NCBI GenBank assembly: GCA_013289665.1
Contig: JABCZN010000014.1
Span: 1 to 64,000 of the forward strand
Reading direction: 5' to 3'
Source of the DNA: Acidobacteriota bacterium
GTDB lineage: Bacteria; Acidobacteriota; Terriglobia; Acidiferrales; UBA7541
DNA length: 64,000 bases
A program made the position numbers and the translations under genes. This document shows positions 7,377 through 15,794 of this stretch, piece by piece. The notes under the pieces were generated by a model, which made no database searches, was not told the DNA's origin, and was given only the letters and a program-made list of their open reading frames with translations. Numbering within the stretch: position 1 is the first letter of the stretch; every line of letters starts with the position of its first letter.

Positions 7377-8153
7377 TCAGGCTCGTTTCGTTTCCTGAAG
7401 AATATTTCCGCCATCGACAACGAGAATCTGCCCGGTGATATACGACGCGTCTTTCGAAGCCAGAAACGCCACCGCTGCCGCCACTTCTTCCGGCCGGCCC
7501 GCCCGTCCGAGCGGCGTGTATTTGGCTGCCACCAACTCTTCCGGCAGCGAAGAGCCGGTCTGAATCCAACCCGGCGCCACGCCGTTAATCGTGATTCCGT
7601 CCAGCCCGTGCTCGATCGCAACAGCCCGCATCAACCCGTCCATGGCGCCCTTGGCCGCACCGTAAGCGCCTGAACCGGAGTTGCTCACCAACGGACCCGT
7701 TACTGACGTCACATTCACAATCCGGCCGTATTTCTGCTTCTTCATGATCGGCAAAACCGCTCGCGTCATCAGAAACGCAGTGCTAAGCGTCATCGCCACC
7801 TGCCGCTGCCAGTCCGTGTAGCTGATATTTTCGACCGTGGTGATTCCAGGTTGATTGCCGTTCTGCGCCATCCCGGCGTTGTTCACCAGGATATCAATCC
7901 GGCCGGTGCGCTTCAGAATCGTTCCCACCACCTCACGAACACGCGATTCCTCCGTCAAATCTGCAACAAAGGGAAACACGCGTTCACCTGATGGATCAAG
8001 TTGTTTGGCTGTTGCGTGGATGCGTTCGGAAGTGGCGCCGATGGCCGCGAACGCGCCTTCGCGCAAAAGGTGCCGGGCGATGGCGAAGCCGATGCCGGTG
8101 GCACTTCCCGCGCCCGTGACAACTGCCGTTTGGCCCTGCAGCGGAAGGCTCAT
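7377..8153 (-). CDS. SDR-family NAD(P)-dependent oxidoreductase
   Basis: A classical short-chain dehydrogenase of 258 residues, presumably cytosolic. It has the nucleotide-binding TGAGSATGIG (13-22), NNAG (91-94), the catalytic Ser near 150, and the YGAAK pair Y164/K168, with the C-terminal ITGQILVVDGG. It is the last gene of the minus-strand operon that runs from 15514, 12 bases after the succinate-semialdehyde dehydrogenase. It might handle a semialdehyde or hydroxy-acid side product of amine breakdown, for example reducing succinic semialdehyde, but the substrate is not fixed by sequence. Confidence 0.85.
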   Translation of the reverse strand: MSLPLQGQTAVVTGAGSATGIGFAIARHLLREGAFAAIGATSERIHATAKQLDPSGERVFPFVADLTEESRVREVVGTILKRTGRIDILVNNAGMAQNGNQPGITTVENISYTDWQRQVAMTLSTAFLMTRAVLPIMKKQKYGRIVNVTSVTGPLVSNSGSGAYGAAKGAMDGLMRAVAIEHGLDGITINGVAPGWIQTGSSLPEELVAAKYTPLGRAGRPEEVAAAVAFLASKDASYITGQILVVDGGNILQETKRA

Positions 8154-8165
8154 TCTTGGGGGGAA

Positions 8166-9659
8166 TTACCCTTTGATTCCGCCGATACACAGATACTTAA
8201 TCTCAAGAAATTCCTCGATGCCATATTTCGAACCTTCGCGCCCAAGGCCCGATTCCTTCACGCCGCCGAACGGGGCGACCTCCGTGGAAATAATTCCCGT
8301 GTTGATGCCAACAATTCCGTACTCCAGCGCTTCGGCAACGCGCCAGACGCGCGCTAGGTCGCGCCCATAGAAATACGCGGCCAGGCCGAACTCCGTGTCA
8401 TTCGCAAGAGTGACCGCCTCCGTCTCCGTCTTGAAACGGAAGAGCGGCGCAACGGGCCCAAAGGTCTCTTCGCGGGCGACCGCCATCTGCGTGGTCGCGT
8501 TCACCAGGATGGTCGGTTCAAAGAAACGCCCGCCCAGTGCGTGGCGGTGCCCTCCGGCAACGACCTTGGCTCCCTTCGAAACCGCATCCTTAATATGGCT
8601 CTCCACTTTCTCCACGGCCGCGTTGTCAATCAGCGGCCCTTGCGAAGCCCCCGCTTCCAGCCCCGGCGCGGGCTTCAACTTCTTCACCGCCGTCACCAAT
8701 TTTTCCGCAAACGCATCGTAGACGGAATCCTGCACCAGCACGCGATTCGTGCACACGCAGGTTTGCCCGGTGTTGCGGTACTTCGAGGCAATCATGCCTT
8801 CCACCGCTGCGTCCAGATCCGCATCCTCAAACACAATGAACGGCGCATTCCCTCCCAGTTCGAGCGAAAGCTTCTTGATCGTTCCTGCGCACTGCGCCAT
8901 TAACACCTTTCCCACTTCCGTCGAGCCCGTGAACGAAAGCTTTCGCACAATCGGATTCGACGTCAGCTCCGCGCCGATTTCCTTTGCCGATCCGGTGATC
9001 ACGTTCAGCACGCCCTTTGGCACGCCCGCCCGCTCGGCAAGCTCCGCCAGCGCCAGCGCCGAGAAGGGAGTCTGCGCCGCGGGCTTGATCACCACCGTGC
9101 ATCCTGCCGCCAGGGCTGGCCCGGCCTTCCGCGTGATCATCGCCAGCGGAAAATTCCACGGAGTGATGCAAGCCACCACGCCAATTGGTTGTTTCAGAAC
9201 GACGATCCGTTTATCCGCCTGGTGACCTGGAATCGTGTCGCCGTAAACGCGCTTGGCTTCTTCTCCAAACCATTCCAGAAACGCTGCCGCATATCCCACT
9301 TCTCCGCGCGATTCGGCGAGTGGCTTCCCTTGCTCCAGTGTCATCAGCCGCGCCAGGTCCTCCTGGTTCTCCATCATCAGGTCGAACCACTTGCGCAGCA
9401 CATTCGCGCGCTCCTTCGCGGTCCGCGAGCTCCATGGCTTGAAGGCCTCATTCGCCACTTCAATCGCGTGCCGCGTTTCCGCCGCGCTCAACTTGGGAAC
9501 TTTGCCGATGATTTCGCCGGTCGCGGGATTATCCACTCCAACCGTGCCGCCGCCCGCTGCCTGCACCCACGTTCCATCCACGTAGCAGGCTTCGCGGAAC
9601 AATCGCATGTCTTTCAGGTCAACGGCGGCGACCGCCGGATTTGTGGCCGTGCTGGACAT
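8166..9659 (-). CDS. gabD: Succinate-semialdehyde dehydrogenase
   Basis: An aldehyde dehydrogenase of 497 residues in the GabD subgroup. It oxidises succinic semialdehyde to succinate with NAD(P)+. The catalytic Cys301 lies in GQTCVCTNR and the general-base Glu267 in LELGGNAP; TPWNFP and FTGSTEVG cofactor motifs are also present. A second Cys two residues after the nucleophile is typical of GabD, in which it can form a redox-switch disulfide. The ATG at 9659 follows GAGGTG. It stands between gabT and the SDR in the operon, giving the last step of the GABA shunt. Confidence 0.92.
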   Translation of the reverse strand: MSSTATNPAVAAVDLKDMRLFREACYVDGTWVQAAGGGTVGVDNPATGEIIGKVPKLSAAETRHAIEVANEAFKPWSSRTAKERANVLRKWFDLMMENQEDLARLMTLEQGKPLAESRGEVGYAAAFLEWFGEEAKRVYGDTIPGHQADKRIVVLKQPIGVVACITPWNFPLAMITRKAGPALAAGCTVVIKPAAQTPFSALALAELAERAGVPKGVLNVITGSAKEIGAELTSNPIVRKLSFTGSTEVGKVLMAQCAGTIKKLSLELGGNAPFIVFEDADLDAAVEGMIASKYRNTGQTCVCTNRVLVQDSVYDAFAEKLVTAVKKLKPAPGLEAGASQGPLIDNAAVEKVESHIKDAVSKGAKVVAGGHRHALGGRFFEPTILVNATTQMAVAREETFGPVAPLFRFKTETEAVTLANDTEFGLAAYFYGRDLARVWRVAEALEYGIVGINTGIISTEVAPFGGVKESGLGREGSKYGIEEFLEIKYLCIGGIKG

Positions 9660-9735
9660 AAAACACCTCGTTCTTTCCTAATCGCGCGAAACGCCCGGTT
9701 CGTTTCAATTGCGTCCCTGCTCCCGGCGGCAGGAT

Positions 9736-11097
9736 TTATGCGTGTGAAAGGGCAAACTGCTTTTGCTCCGAGACGACCGCCAAGCCCGCCTCCAGCACGT
9801 CCAGTCCTTCCTCCAGTTGTTCGTCTGTAACCACCAGCGGCACCAGGATGCGCACCACATTGCCGTACGTTCCGGCCGTGATGGTGATCAATCCGTGTTC
9901 GTAGGCATAGCGCGAAAGCTCCTTCGTCTGCGGGCCGGCAGGTTCGCGAGTCTCCCGGTTGCTGACCAGTTCAATCGCGCACATGCCGCCGAGGCCGCGC
10001 ACATTGCCAACCAGCGGCCACTTCTGCTGCCAGGCCCTGGCGCGTTCTTCGAAACGTTTTCCAATCGCCGTGGAACGCGCCAACAACCCGTCTTTCTCAA
10101 TCGTTTCAAGCGCAGCGAGCGCCGCCACGCAAGATGCCGGATTCCCGGCAAAAGTGCTGCCGAGCCCGCCGGGAATCGGCGAATCCATAATCTCCGCGCG
10201 GCCGGTGACCGCGGCGATCGGCAGGCCGCCGCCCAGCGATTTCGCGGTGATCAACAGGTCCGGCTCAACACCATAGTGTTCAATCGCAAACATTTTTCCG
10301 GTGCGCCCGATGCCGCTCTGGACTTCGTCCGCAATGAACAGGATTCCATGCTTGTCGCAGATCTCGCGGATCACCGGGAAAAACTCTTTAGGCGGCACGA
10401 CAAAACCGCCCTCGCCCAGCACCGGCTCCGCAATGATCGCCGCCACTTGATCCGCCGCAACGACCCGCTTGAACGTATCCTCCAGATGATGCGCACACGT
10501 CATCTTGCACGACGGATAGGTCAGCCCGTACGAGCAGTGATAGCAGTTGGCATACGGGATGCGATAAATTTCCGGCGCAAATGGGCCGAATCCCACTTTG
10601 TACGGGTTGGTCTTGCTCGTCAGCGTCATCGTCAGCAGCGTCCGCCCGTGAAACGCATCCTCAAAGCAGATCACCGCCGGCCGCTTGGTGTGCGCGCGGG
10701 CGATCTTCACCGCGTTTTCCACCGCTTCCGCCCCGGTGTTCACAAAGAAGGTTTTCTTCGTGCCGCTCATCGGCGCCAGCGAATTCAGCTTTTCCGCTAG
10801 GGCGATGTACGACTCGTACGGCGTCACGCCGAAGCACGTGTGCAGGAATTTCTCCAGTTGCTCGCGCACGGCTTTTTCCACCCGCGGCGCCCGATGCCCG
10901 ACGTTCAGGCATCCAATGCCGCCCGCGAAATCCAGGTAGCGGTTTCCGTCGACGTCCTCGATCCATGCGCCCTCGGCCTTCGCCGTAAAAATCGGCGTCA
11001 CCAATTGCGGTCCGCGCGGAATCGCGGCTTCGCGGCGCGCCACCAGCGCTTTGGATTTTGGCCCGGGAACTTCGGTGCGCAATTGAATGGTCTTCAT
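9736..11097 (-). CDS. gabT: 4-aminobutyrate aminotransferase
   Basis: A class-III PLP aminotransferase of 453 residues that should transfer the amino group of GABA to 2-oxoglutarate, giving succinic semialdehyde. Seen are the PLP phosphate loop NTGAEAVENA, IADEVQSG with the PLP-nitrogen aspartate near D257, and the Schiff-base Lys near K286 in ITAKSLGGG. An insertion at about 185-201 has four cysteines (NCYHCSYGLTYPSCKMTC), a possible metal or iron-sulfur ligand set. The ATG at 11097 is preferred over a GTG three codons earlier because of AGAGGGAAG upstream. It lies directly between an aldehyde dehydrogenase and gabD. Confidence 0.9.
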   Translation of the reverse strand: MKTIQLRTEVPGPKSKALVARREAAIPRGPQLVTPIFTAKAEGAWIEDVDGNRYLDFAGGIGCLNVGHRAPRVEKAVREQLEKFLHTCFGVTPYESYIALAEKLNSLAPMSGTKKTFFVNTGAEAVENAVKIARAHTKRPAVICFEDAFHGRTLLTMTLTSKTNPYKVGFGPFAPEIYRIPYANCYHCSYGLTYPSCKMTCAHHLEDTFKRVVAADQVAAIIAEPVLGEGGFVVPPKEFFPVIREICDKHGILFIADEVQSGIGRTGKMFAIEHYGVEPDLLITAKSLGGGLPIAAVTGRAEIMDSPIPGGLGSTFAGNPASCVAALAALETIEKDGLLARSTAIGKRFEERARAWQQKWPLVGNVRGLGGMCAIELVSNRETREPAGPQTKELSRYAYEHGLITITAGTYGNVVRILVPLVVTDEQLEEGLDVLEAGLAVVSEQKQFALSHA

Positions 11098-11139
11098 GGT
11101 TCTCACTTCCCTCTTCTCGATTCAGATAATTTTCCGAGC

Positions 11140-12621
11140 TCAGTACCAGCCGATCGGAGTTTCATCAAGATTGACGTACACCTGCTTGGTCTCCAGATAT
11201 TCTTCCAGTCCCCACGGCCCAAGTTCCCGCCCGAACCCCGACTGTTTGTAGCCGCCCCACGGCGCTTCCACGTAGGTGGGCTGCATATGATTCACCCAGA
11301 TAATTCCCGCGCGCATCGACTTTACGATGCGGAAAGCCTTGAAGATGTCACGCGTCCAGACCGCGCCGGCAAGTCCGTACGGCGTATCGTTGGCGATCTT
11401 GATCGCGTCCGCTTCGTTCTCGAACGGAATCACCGTGGCCACGGGGCCAAAAATCTCTTCCCGCGCGATGCGTGCGGTGTTGTCCACGTCATAGAAAATC
11501 GTCGGCTCCACATAAAATCCCTTGCCGAAGGCCTTCGCCCGCCCGCCACCGGTCGCCGTCTTCGCTTCCTTCTTCCCGATCTCCATATACGAGGTTACGC
11601 GGTCGTATTGCTCCCTGCTGACCAGCGGCCCCATCTTGGTGTCGCGGTCGAGCGGCGCCCCCAGCTTGATGTGCTTGGCCTTTTCCGTCATGGCATCGAC
11701 AAATTTCGAGTAAATCTTTTTCTCAACCAGAATGCGGCTGCCCGCGGAGCACACTTCTCCCTGATTGATGAACACGCCGAAGAGCGCACCGTCCACCGCG
11801 GCTTCCCAATCGGCGTCAGCAAAAAAAACGTTGGGCGATTTTCCGCCAAGCTCCAGCGTCACGCGCTTCAGCGTATCGGCCGCGCTTTTCACGATGATCT
11901 TGCCCACTACCGCGCTGCCGGTAAACGCAATCTTGTCCACCCCCGGATGCGCCACCAGCGCCGCTCCGGCGATTTCTCCGGTGCCGTTCACCACATTCAC
12001 CACGCCCGGCGGCAAGCCAACTTCCTCCAGCCAGTTTGCAAACTCCAGTGCCGTCAGCGGCGTCTGTTCCGCCGGCTTCAACACGCAAGCGCATCCCGCC
12101 GCAATCGCCGGCGCCAATTTCCACGCCGCCATCAGCAACGGATAGTTCCAGGGAATAATCTGCCCCGCCACGCCGACGGGCTCGCGAAGCGTAAAACTCA
12201 ACGCGTTCGCGGGAACGGGCATCACGCTGCCGTTCACCTTATTGGCCAGGCCGCCGTAGTATTCAAAACACGTCGCCACGTCGCCGATGTCATATTCTGC
12301 TTCCACAATCGGCTTGCCGGTATTGCGCGATTCCAGCTCCGCGAGTATCGGCTGGTTCTGCCGGATCTTTTCCGCCAGCTTGAACAGAATGCGCCCGCGA
12401 TCCTGTGCCGTCGTTGCCGGCCACGGGCCAGAATCAAACGCCGCCCGCGCCGCCTTCACCGCCTTGTCCACGTCGCCCGCACTCGCGGCCGCAACGTTTG
12501 CAATCACTTCCTCGGTGGAGGGATCGAAAACGGGGAACGTCTCGCCCGTGGAACTCGAGACCCACTGGCCATTGATGTAATTCTGGTAAGTTTTCACCGC
12601 GGGTTTCGCTGGACTGGACAT
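11140..12621 (-). CDS. Aldehyde dehydrogenase (aminobutyraldehyde/betaine-aldehyde type)
   Basis: A 493-residue NAD-dependent aldehyde dehydrogenase. The ATG at 12621 has a perfect GGGGAGGAGATTT ribosome site; a longer frame upstream overlaps the permease and is rejected. Catalytic Cys291 (QGEVCSAGSR) and Glu257 (LELGGKSP) are in place. The overall pattern (YINGQW start, EAPWGGYKQSGFGRELG end) places it with betaine-aldehyde, gamma-aminobutyraldehyde and gamma-glutamyl-aminobutyraldehyde dehydrogenases. Given gabT and gabD downstream, oxidation of 4-aminobutyraldehyde to GABA is the most economical role. The exact substrate is inferred. Confidence 0.88.
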   Translation of the reverse strand: MSSPAKPAVKTYQNYINGQWVSSSTGETFPVFDPSTEEVIANVAAASAGDVDKAVKAARAAFDSGPWPATTAQDRGRILFKLAEKIRQNQPILAELESRNTGKPIVEAEYDIGDVATCFEYYGGLANKVNGSVMPVPANALSFTLREPVGVAGQIIPWNYPLLMAAWKLAPAIAAGCACVLKPAEQTPLTALEFANWLEEVGLPPGVVNVVNGTGEIAGAALVAHPGVDKIAFTGSAVVGKIIVKSAADTLKRVTLELGGKSPNVFFADADWEAAVDGALFGVFINQGEVCSAGSRILVEKKIYSKFVDAMTEKAKHIKLGAPLDRDTKMGPLVSREQYDRVTSYMEIGKKEAKTATGGGRAKAFGKGFYVEPTIFYDVDNTARIAREEIFGPVATVIPFENEADAIKIANDTPYGLAGAVWTRDIFKAFRIVKSMRAGIIWVNHMQPTYVEAPWGGYKQSGFGRELGPWGLEEYLETKQVYVNLDETPIGWY

Positions 12622-12643
12622 AAATCTCCTCCCCACCCCAAAT

Positions 12644-14107
12644 TCAGGCCGGCGTCGAGCCTTCCGCCAACTTCCGCGCCGCTTTCCGGCTCCCATACAC
12701 GAAAAAGAAAAATGCCGCCAGGCCGATGAAGCCGATCGTGCCGCCAAACATCCAGATTTCGTAGGAAAGCAGCGAAGTGATCTGCTGCGCCGGGAAAAAC
12801 GCCAGCGCGATGCCCAGGACGGTCGTCAGCATCCCACAAACGCCGGCAAACACCAGCGTCCCGCGGCCGTAGTGGCCGCGTACAAACTTTTCATCGAACG
12901 CGATTTTGAGCAGCGCCCCGAACATATAAAGAAACGGTATCAACTGCAGCACCACCGCCAACGATAGCAGACGCTGAAACGATTCCTGGACGCCCGATCC
13001 AACCAGCACAAAATTCAGGATTACCAGAATCAGCGAAACCCCGGCGTGCACCAGCAGTGCCGGATACGGAGTGGCGTACTTCGGATGAATCCGCCCCAAC
13101 CACGACGGCAGATACGAGTCGAGGCCCGCGACAAACGGAATTCGCGCCGATCCGCCAAGCCACGCCGATCCAATGCCCGCGATTGACAAGCTCAACATGA
13201 ACGCAAACGGCGCTACAATCCACGACACGCCCACCTTTGCCGCCATGTGGCTGACCGCCTGCACAATTCCCTGCAGCACGCTGATGCTGTCCTTGCTGAC
13301 GGCAACCAGCAACGTCAAAGTCGCGCCGACGTAAAGCAGCCCGGAAAACAAACCGCCCCAGGCCACCGCGCCCGGCAACGTCTTTTGCGGATTTTCAATC
13401 TCGTCGCCCATGATCGAGGCAAGCTCCAGCCCGACCAGTCCAAAGCAGATCACGCCAAACGAATTCAGCACAAACCGCGGATTCGCCGGAATTCGGAAGT
13501 CCGCCCAATGAATGGACGTGCCAAACCGCAGGCACACCACCACCCCAAGCCCCATCAGCAAGAACGCCGCGACGAACGTCCCGATGCCGCCAAGATTATT
13601 GATCCACTTGCCCACGCCAAGTCCCATGATATTCAGGATCACCAGCAGGCTCAGCAGCACCACGCTCGCCGCCAGCGCGAACGGCTTGTTGTCCCCCAGC
13701 GACGCATGCCCCGGCCCCAGCACAAAAACAGAAACGCCGACGAAATACAGCATGATCGTCGGCACGTACATCATGTTGTTGGTCCAATAACACCAACCGG
13801 AAAGAAAGCCGTGGAAGTCGCCGAACACTTCCTTGGCCCAAAGATAGACTCCGCCTTCGCCCGGATACCGGTGCGCCAGTTCGATCACCGCGATCCCCTG
13901 CGGCCAGAAAAATAAAATCAATGAAATGATCCACAGCCAGATGGTGACGCCGCCATTCGCGGCAATTGAAGGCAAAACATTCAGGTTGAAGACGGCAACA
14001 ACAAAAAGGAGCACGAGGTCGCGCTTGCCGAGTACCCGCTTCAGGTGCGTGGTTCCGTTGGCAGCAGGCAAAACTTCCGCCTCCGCGGGCGCGGCCTCGT
14101 AACTCAA
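12644..14107 (-). CDS. APC-superfamily amino acid/amine permease
   Basis: A 487-residue protein with about 12 transmembrane helices of the amino acid-polyamine-organocation family. It shows the first-helix unwound region (VFNLNVLPSIAANGG), the HRYPGEGGVYLWAKEVFG segment of GABA/glutamate and putrescine permeases, and ENPQKTLPGAVAWGG. The start is TTG at 14105-14107, supported by AAGGAG eight to nine bases upstream; no internal ATG is reasonable. It lies second in the operon, 12 bases after the aminotransferase, and probably imports the amine or GABA used by the enzymes. Confidence 0.87.
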   Translation of the reverse strand: MSYEAAPAEAEVLPAANGTTHLKRVLGKRDLVLLFVVAVFNLNVLPSIAANGGVTIWLWIISLILFFWPQGIAVIELAHRYPGEGGVYLWAKEVFGDFHGFLSGWCYWTNNMMYVPTIMLYFVGVSVFVLGPGHASLGDNKPFALAASVVLLSLLVILNIMGLGVGKWINNLGGIGTFVAAFLLMGLGVVVCLRFGTSIHWADFRIPANPRFVLNSFGVICFGLVGLELASIMGDEIENPQKTLPGAVAWGGLFSGLLYVGATLTLLVAVSKDSISVLQGIVQAVSHMAAKVGVSWIVAPFAFMLSLSIAGIGSAWLGGSARIPFVAGLDSYLPSWLGRIHPKYATPYPALLVHAGVSLILVILNFVLVGSGVQESFQRLLSLAVVLQLIPFLYMFGALLKIAFDEKFVRGHYGRGTLVFAGVCGMLTTVLGIALAFFPAQQITSLLSYEIWMFGGTIGFIGLAAFFFFVYGSRKAARKLAEGSTPA

Positions 14108-14119
14108 GCTGTGGTCTCC

Positions 14120-15514
14120 TTAGTGTCCGGCCGCGCCTACGAACTGCGCGCCGCGTTCCTGCTGAGCCTTGGCAAGGCCGGGGGCGACCTCTTCAAAAAC
14201 AGCAAGGTGCTTGTCGATGTCGGCTTCCGTGTGTTGCACGGAGATGGTCCACTGCTCGTCCCACCAGTACGGCATCGCCAGCACGCCGCGATTGACCATG
14301 CCAAACCAGAACTGCCGCCAGATATCCACGTCAATCTTCAGCCAGTCGCGGTAGTTGCGAATTTCCTGCGGATAGAACATCAGCGCGCCATTCACGCCCG
14401 CACTCGCGACGTAGGCCTGCACGCCGTTTTTCTTGACGATGGCGCGATATCCTTCGGTCAGCTTCGTGCCGAGCTTGCCAACGTGCGCATAGTTCTCACG
14501 CGTCAGAACTTCGCGGAAGACCGCAATCCCCGCGGCCATCGCAAAGCGATTCGTATTGTACGTGCCGCCGTGGAAAACCTTGTGCTGGACGATCAGGTCC
14601 ATCACTTCCCGGCTTGCGCCGAACGCCGCCAGCGGCACGCCGCCGCCGATGGATTTTGCCAGCGTGATCATGTCCGGCTTCACGCCGAAATATTCGCTGG
14701 CACCGCCCCAGCCAAGCTTCGCGCCGGTCTTCACTTCGTCGAAGATCAGCAACGCGCCGTGCTTGGTCGAGAGCGCGCGCAGGCCTTCGAGGAAGCCGGG
14801 TTGCGGCATGCACAAGCCGACGTTCATCAGGATAGGTTCCAGGATGATCGCCGCAATTTGTCCCGGAAACTGCTTGAAGCGGTTTTCGACGCTGCCAAGA
14901 TCGTTGAAGGTGGCCACCGTGACGTTGTCGAGAACCGACTTGATGACGCCGAGTCCGCCCGGAACCGAATTCGGCGCATGAATGTCGCCGGCGTCTTCGA
15001 GCTTCGGCTTCACGCTGACGAGCGCCGTGTCGTGCAGTCCGTGATACGCGCCTTCAAAGCGCAGGATTTTGTCGCGGCCCGTAGCCGCCCGCGCGATCCG
15101 GCACGCATGCATGGTTGCTTCCGTGCCGCTGTTGCCGAATCGCACCATCTCCACCGGATACCGCGCGCAAATCTCTTCCGCCAGCTCCAGTTCCATGCCA
15201 TGCGGCATGCCGAACGTGGTACCGCTGTCGGCCATCAGTTTCACTGCTTTCACGACCGCGGGATGCCCATGCCCGGCCATCAGCGTGCCGAAGCACAGGT
15301 TGTGATCGATGTATTCGTTGCCGTCGATATCCTTGATCTTGCTGCCGTGCCCTTCCGCCACAAAAATCGGATAAGGATCATACGCGCGGTAATTGCTGGC
15401 TACGCCCAGCGGAATGCGTTTCTGCGCTTTCTTGTGCGCTTCCGCCGATTTCGGCGTGCGCTTCTCGTAGAGAGCGATTTCCTTCTGAAGTATGTCGTGC
15501 ATTTGCTGCTCCAT
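14120..15514 (-). CDS. Class-III aminotransferase, glutamate-1-semialdehyde aminomutase-like
   Basis: A 464-residue PLP enzyme of fold type I. Motifs: NSGTEATMHACRIARA (PLP phosphate loop), FEGAYHGLHD, IFDEVKTGAKLG with D259, and catalytic Lys287 in TLAKSIGGGVPL. The pattern is that of HemL-related transaminases, but an operon with GABA-shunt genes and no haem gene argues for an amine transaminase rather than haem synthesis. The start at 15514 (MEQQMHDILQ) follows AAGAAGG; a GTG nine codons earlier is possible. It is the first gene of the operon and may form aminobutyraldehyde from a diamine. Confidence 0.8.
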   Translation of the reverse strand: MEQQMHDILQKEIALYEKRTPKSAEAHKKAQKRIPLGVASNYRAYDPYPIFVAEGHGSKIKDIDGNEYIDHNLCFGTLMAGHGHPAVVKAVKLMADSGTTFGMPHGMELELAEEICARYPVEMVRFGNSGTEATMHACRIARAATGRDKILRFEGAYHGLHDTALVSVKPKLEDAGDIHAPNSVPGGLGVIKSVLDNVTVATFNDLGSVENRFKQFPGQIAAIILEPILMNVGLCMPQPGFLEGLRALSTKHGALLIFDEVKTGAKLGWGGASEYFGVKPDMITLAKSIGGGVPLAAFGASREVMDLIVQHKVFHGGTYNTNRFAMAAGIAVFREVLTRENYAHVGKLGTKLTEGYRAIVKKNGVQAYVASAGVNGALMFYPQEIRNYRDWLKIDVDIWRQFWFGMVNRGVLAMPYWWDEQWTISVQHTEADIDKHLAVFEEVAPGLAKAQQERGAQFVGAAGH

Positions 15515-15568
15515 CCAGGTAGGCCTTCTTGAAGCGGTCACCTGTGGCAGGTCTATTCCCTGCGGTCA

Positions 15569-15621
15569 GTGTAGGGGCGACTCGTGCCGCCTCTGTGTAG
15601 GGGCGGCTCTATGCCGCCTCT
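15569..15621 (+). repeat. Two tandem copies of a 26-27 bp GC-rich repeat
   Basis: The units run 15569-15594 and 15595-15621; both begin GTGTAGGGGCG and end TGCCGCCTCT, and each can fold on itself (GGCGG..CCGCC). They lie in the 15515-15794 gap between the aminotransferase start and the 3' end of the TonB receptor gene. The same GTAGGG/CCGCC theme reappears around 37265-37310. No gene is seen in the gap. Confidence 0.6.
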
Positions 15622-15794
15622 TTCAGCGAGGAAAACAGCGCGGTTCCTGCGGCGAACTACGCTTACTAGTTTACGCCCTTTTCGCAATTTCCTGCACCGC
15701 GCGGGCGTCCTAGGCGGCCCCGTTGCAACTCTTGGCGCGGAAACGCCCCGGCCTGGATCGGGCGCTTCCGCGCAACAGTTGGCTCTTCCAGACC

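Noticed and set aside
10840..12729. 629-residue plus-strand open frame
   Set aside because: It is antisense to the aldehyde dehydrogenase and GABA aminotransferase genes, is Arg/His-rich without domain motifs, and results from high-GC codon bias.
14045..15532. 495-residue plus-strand open frame
   Set aside because: Shadow of the class-III aminotransferase gene; composition is Arg/His-rich and no family motif is present.
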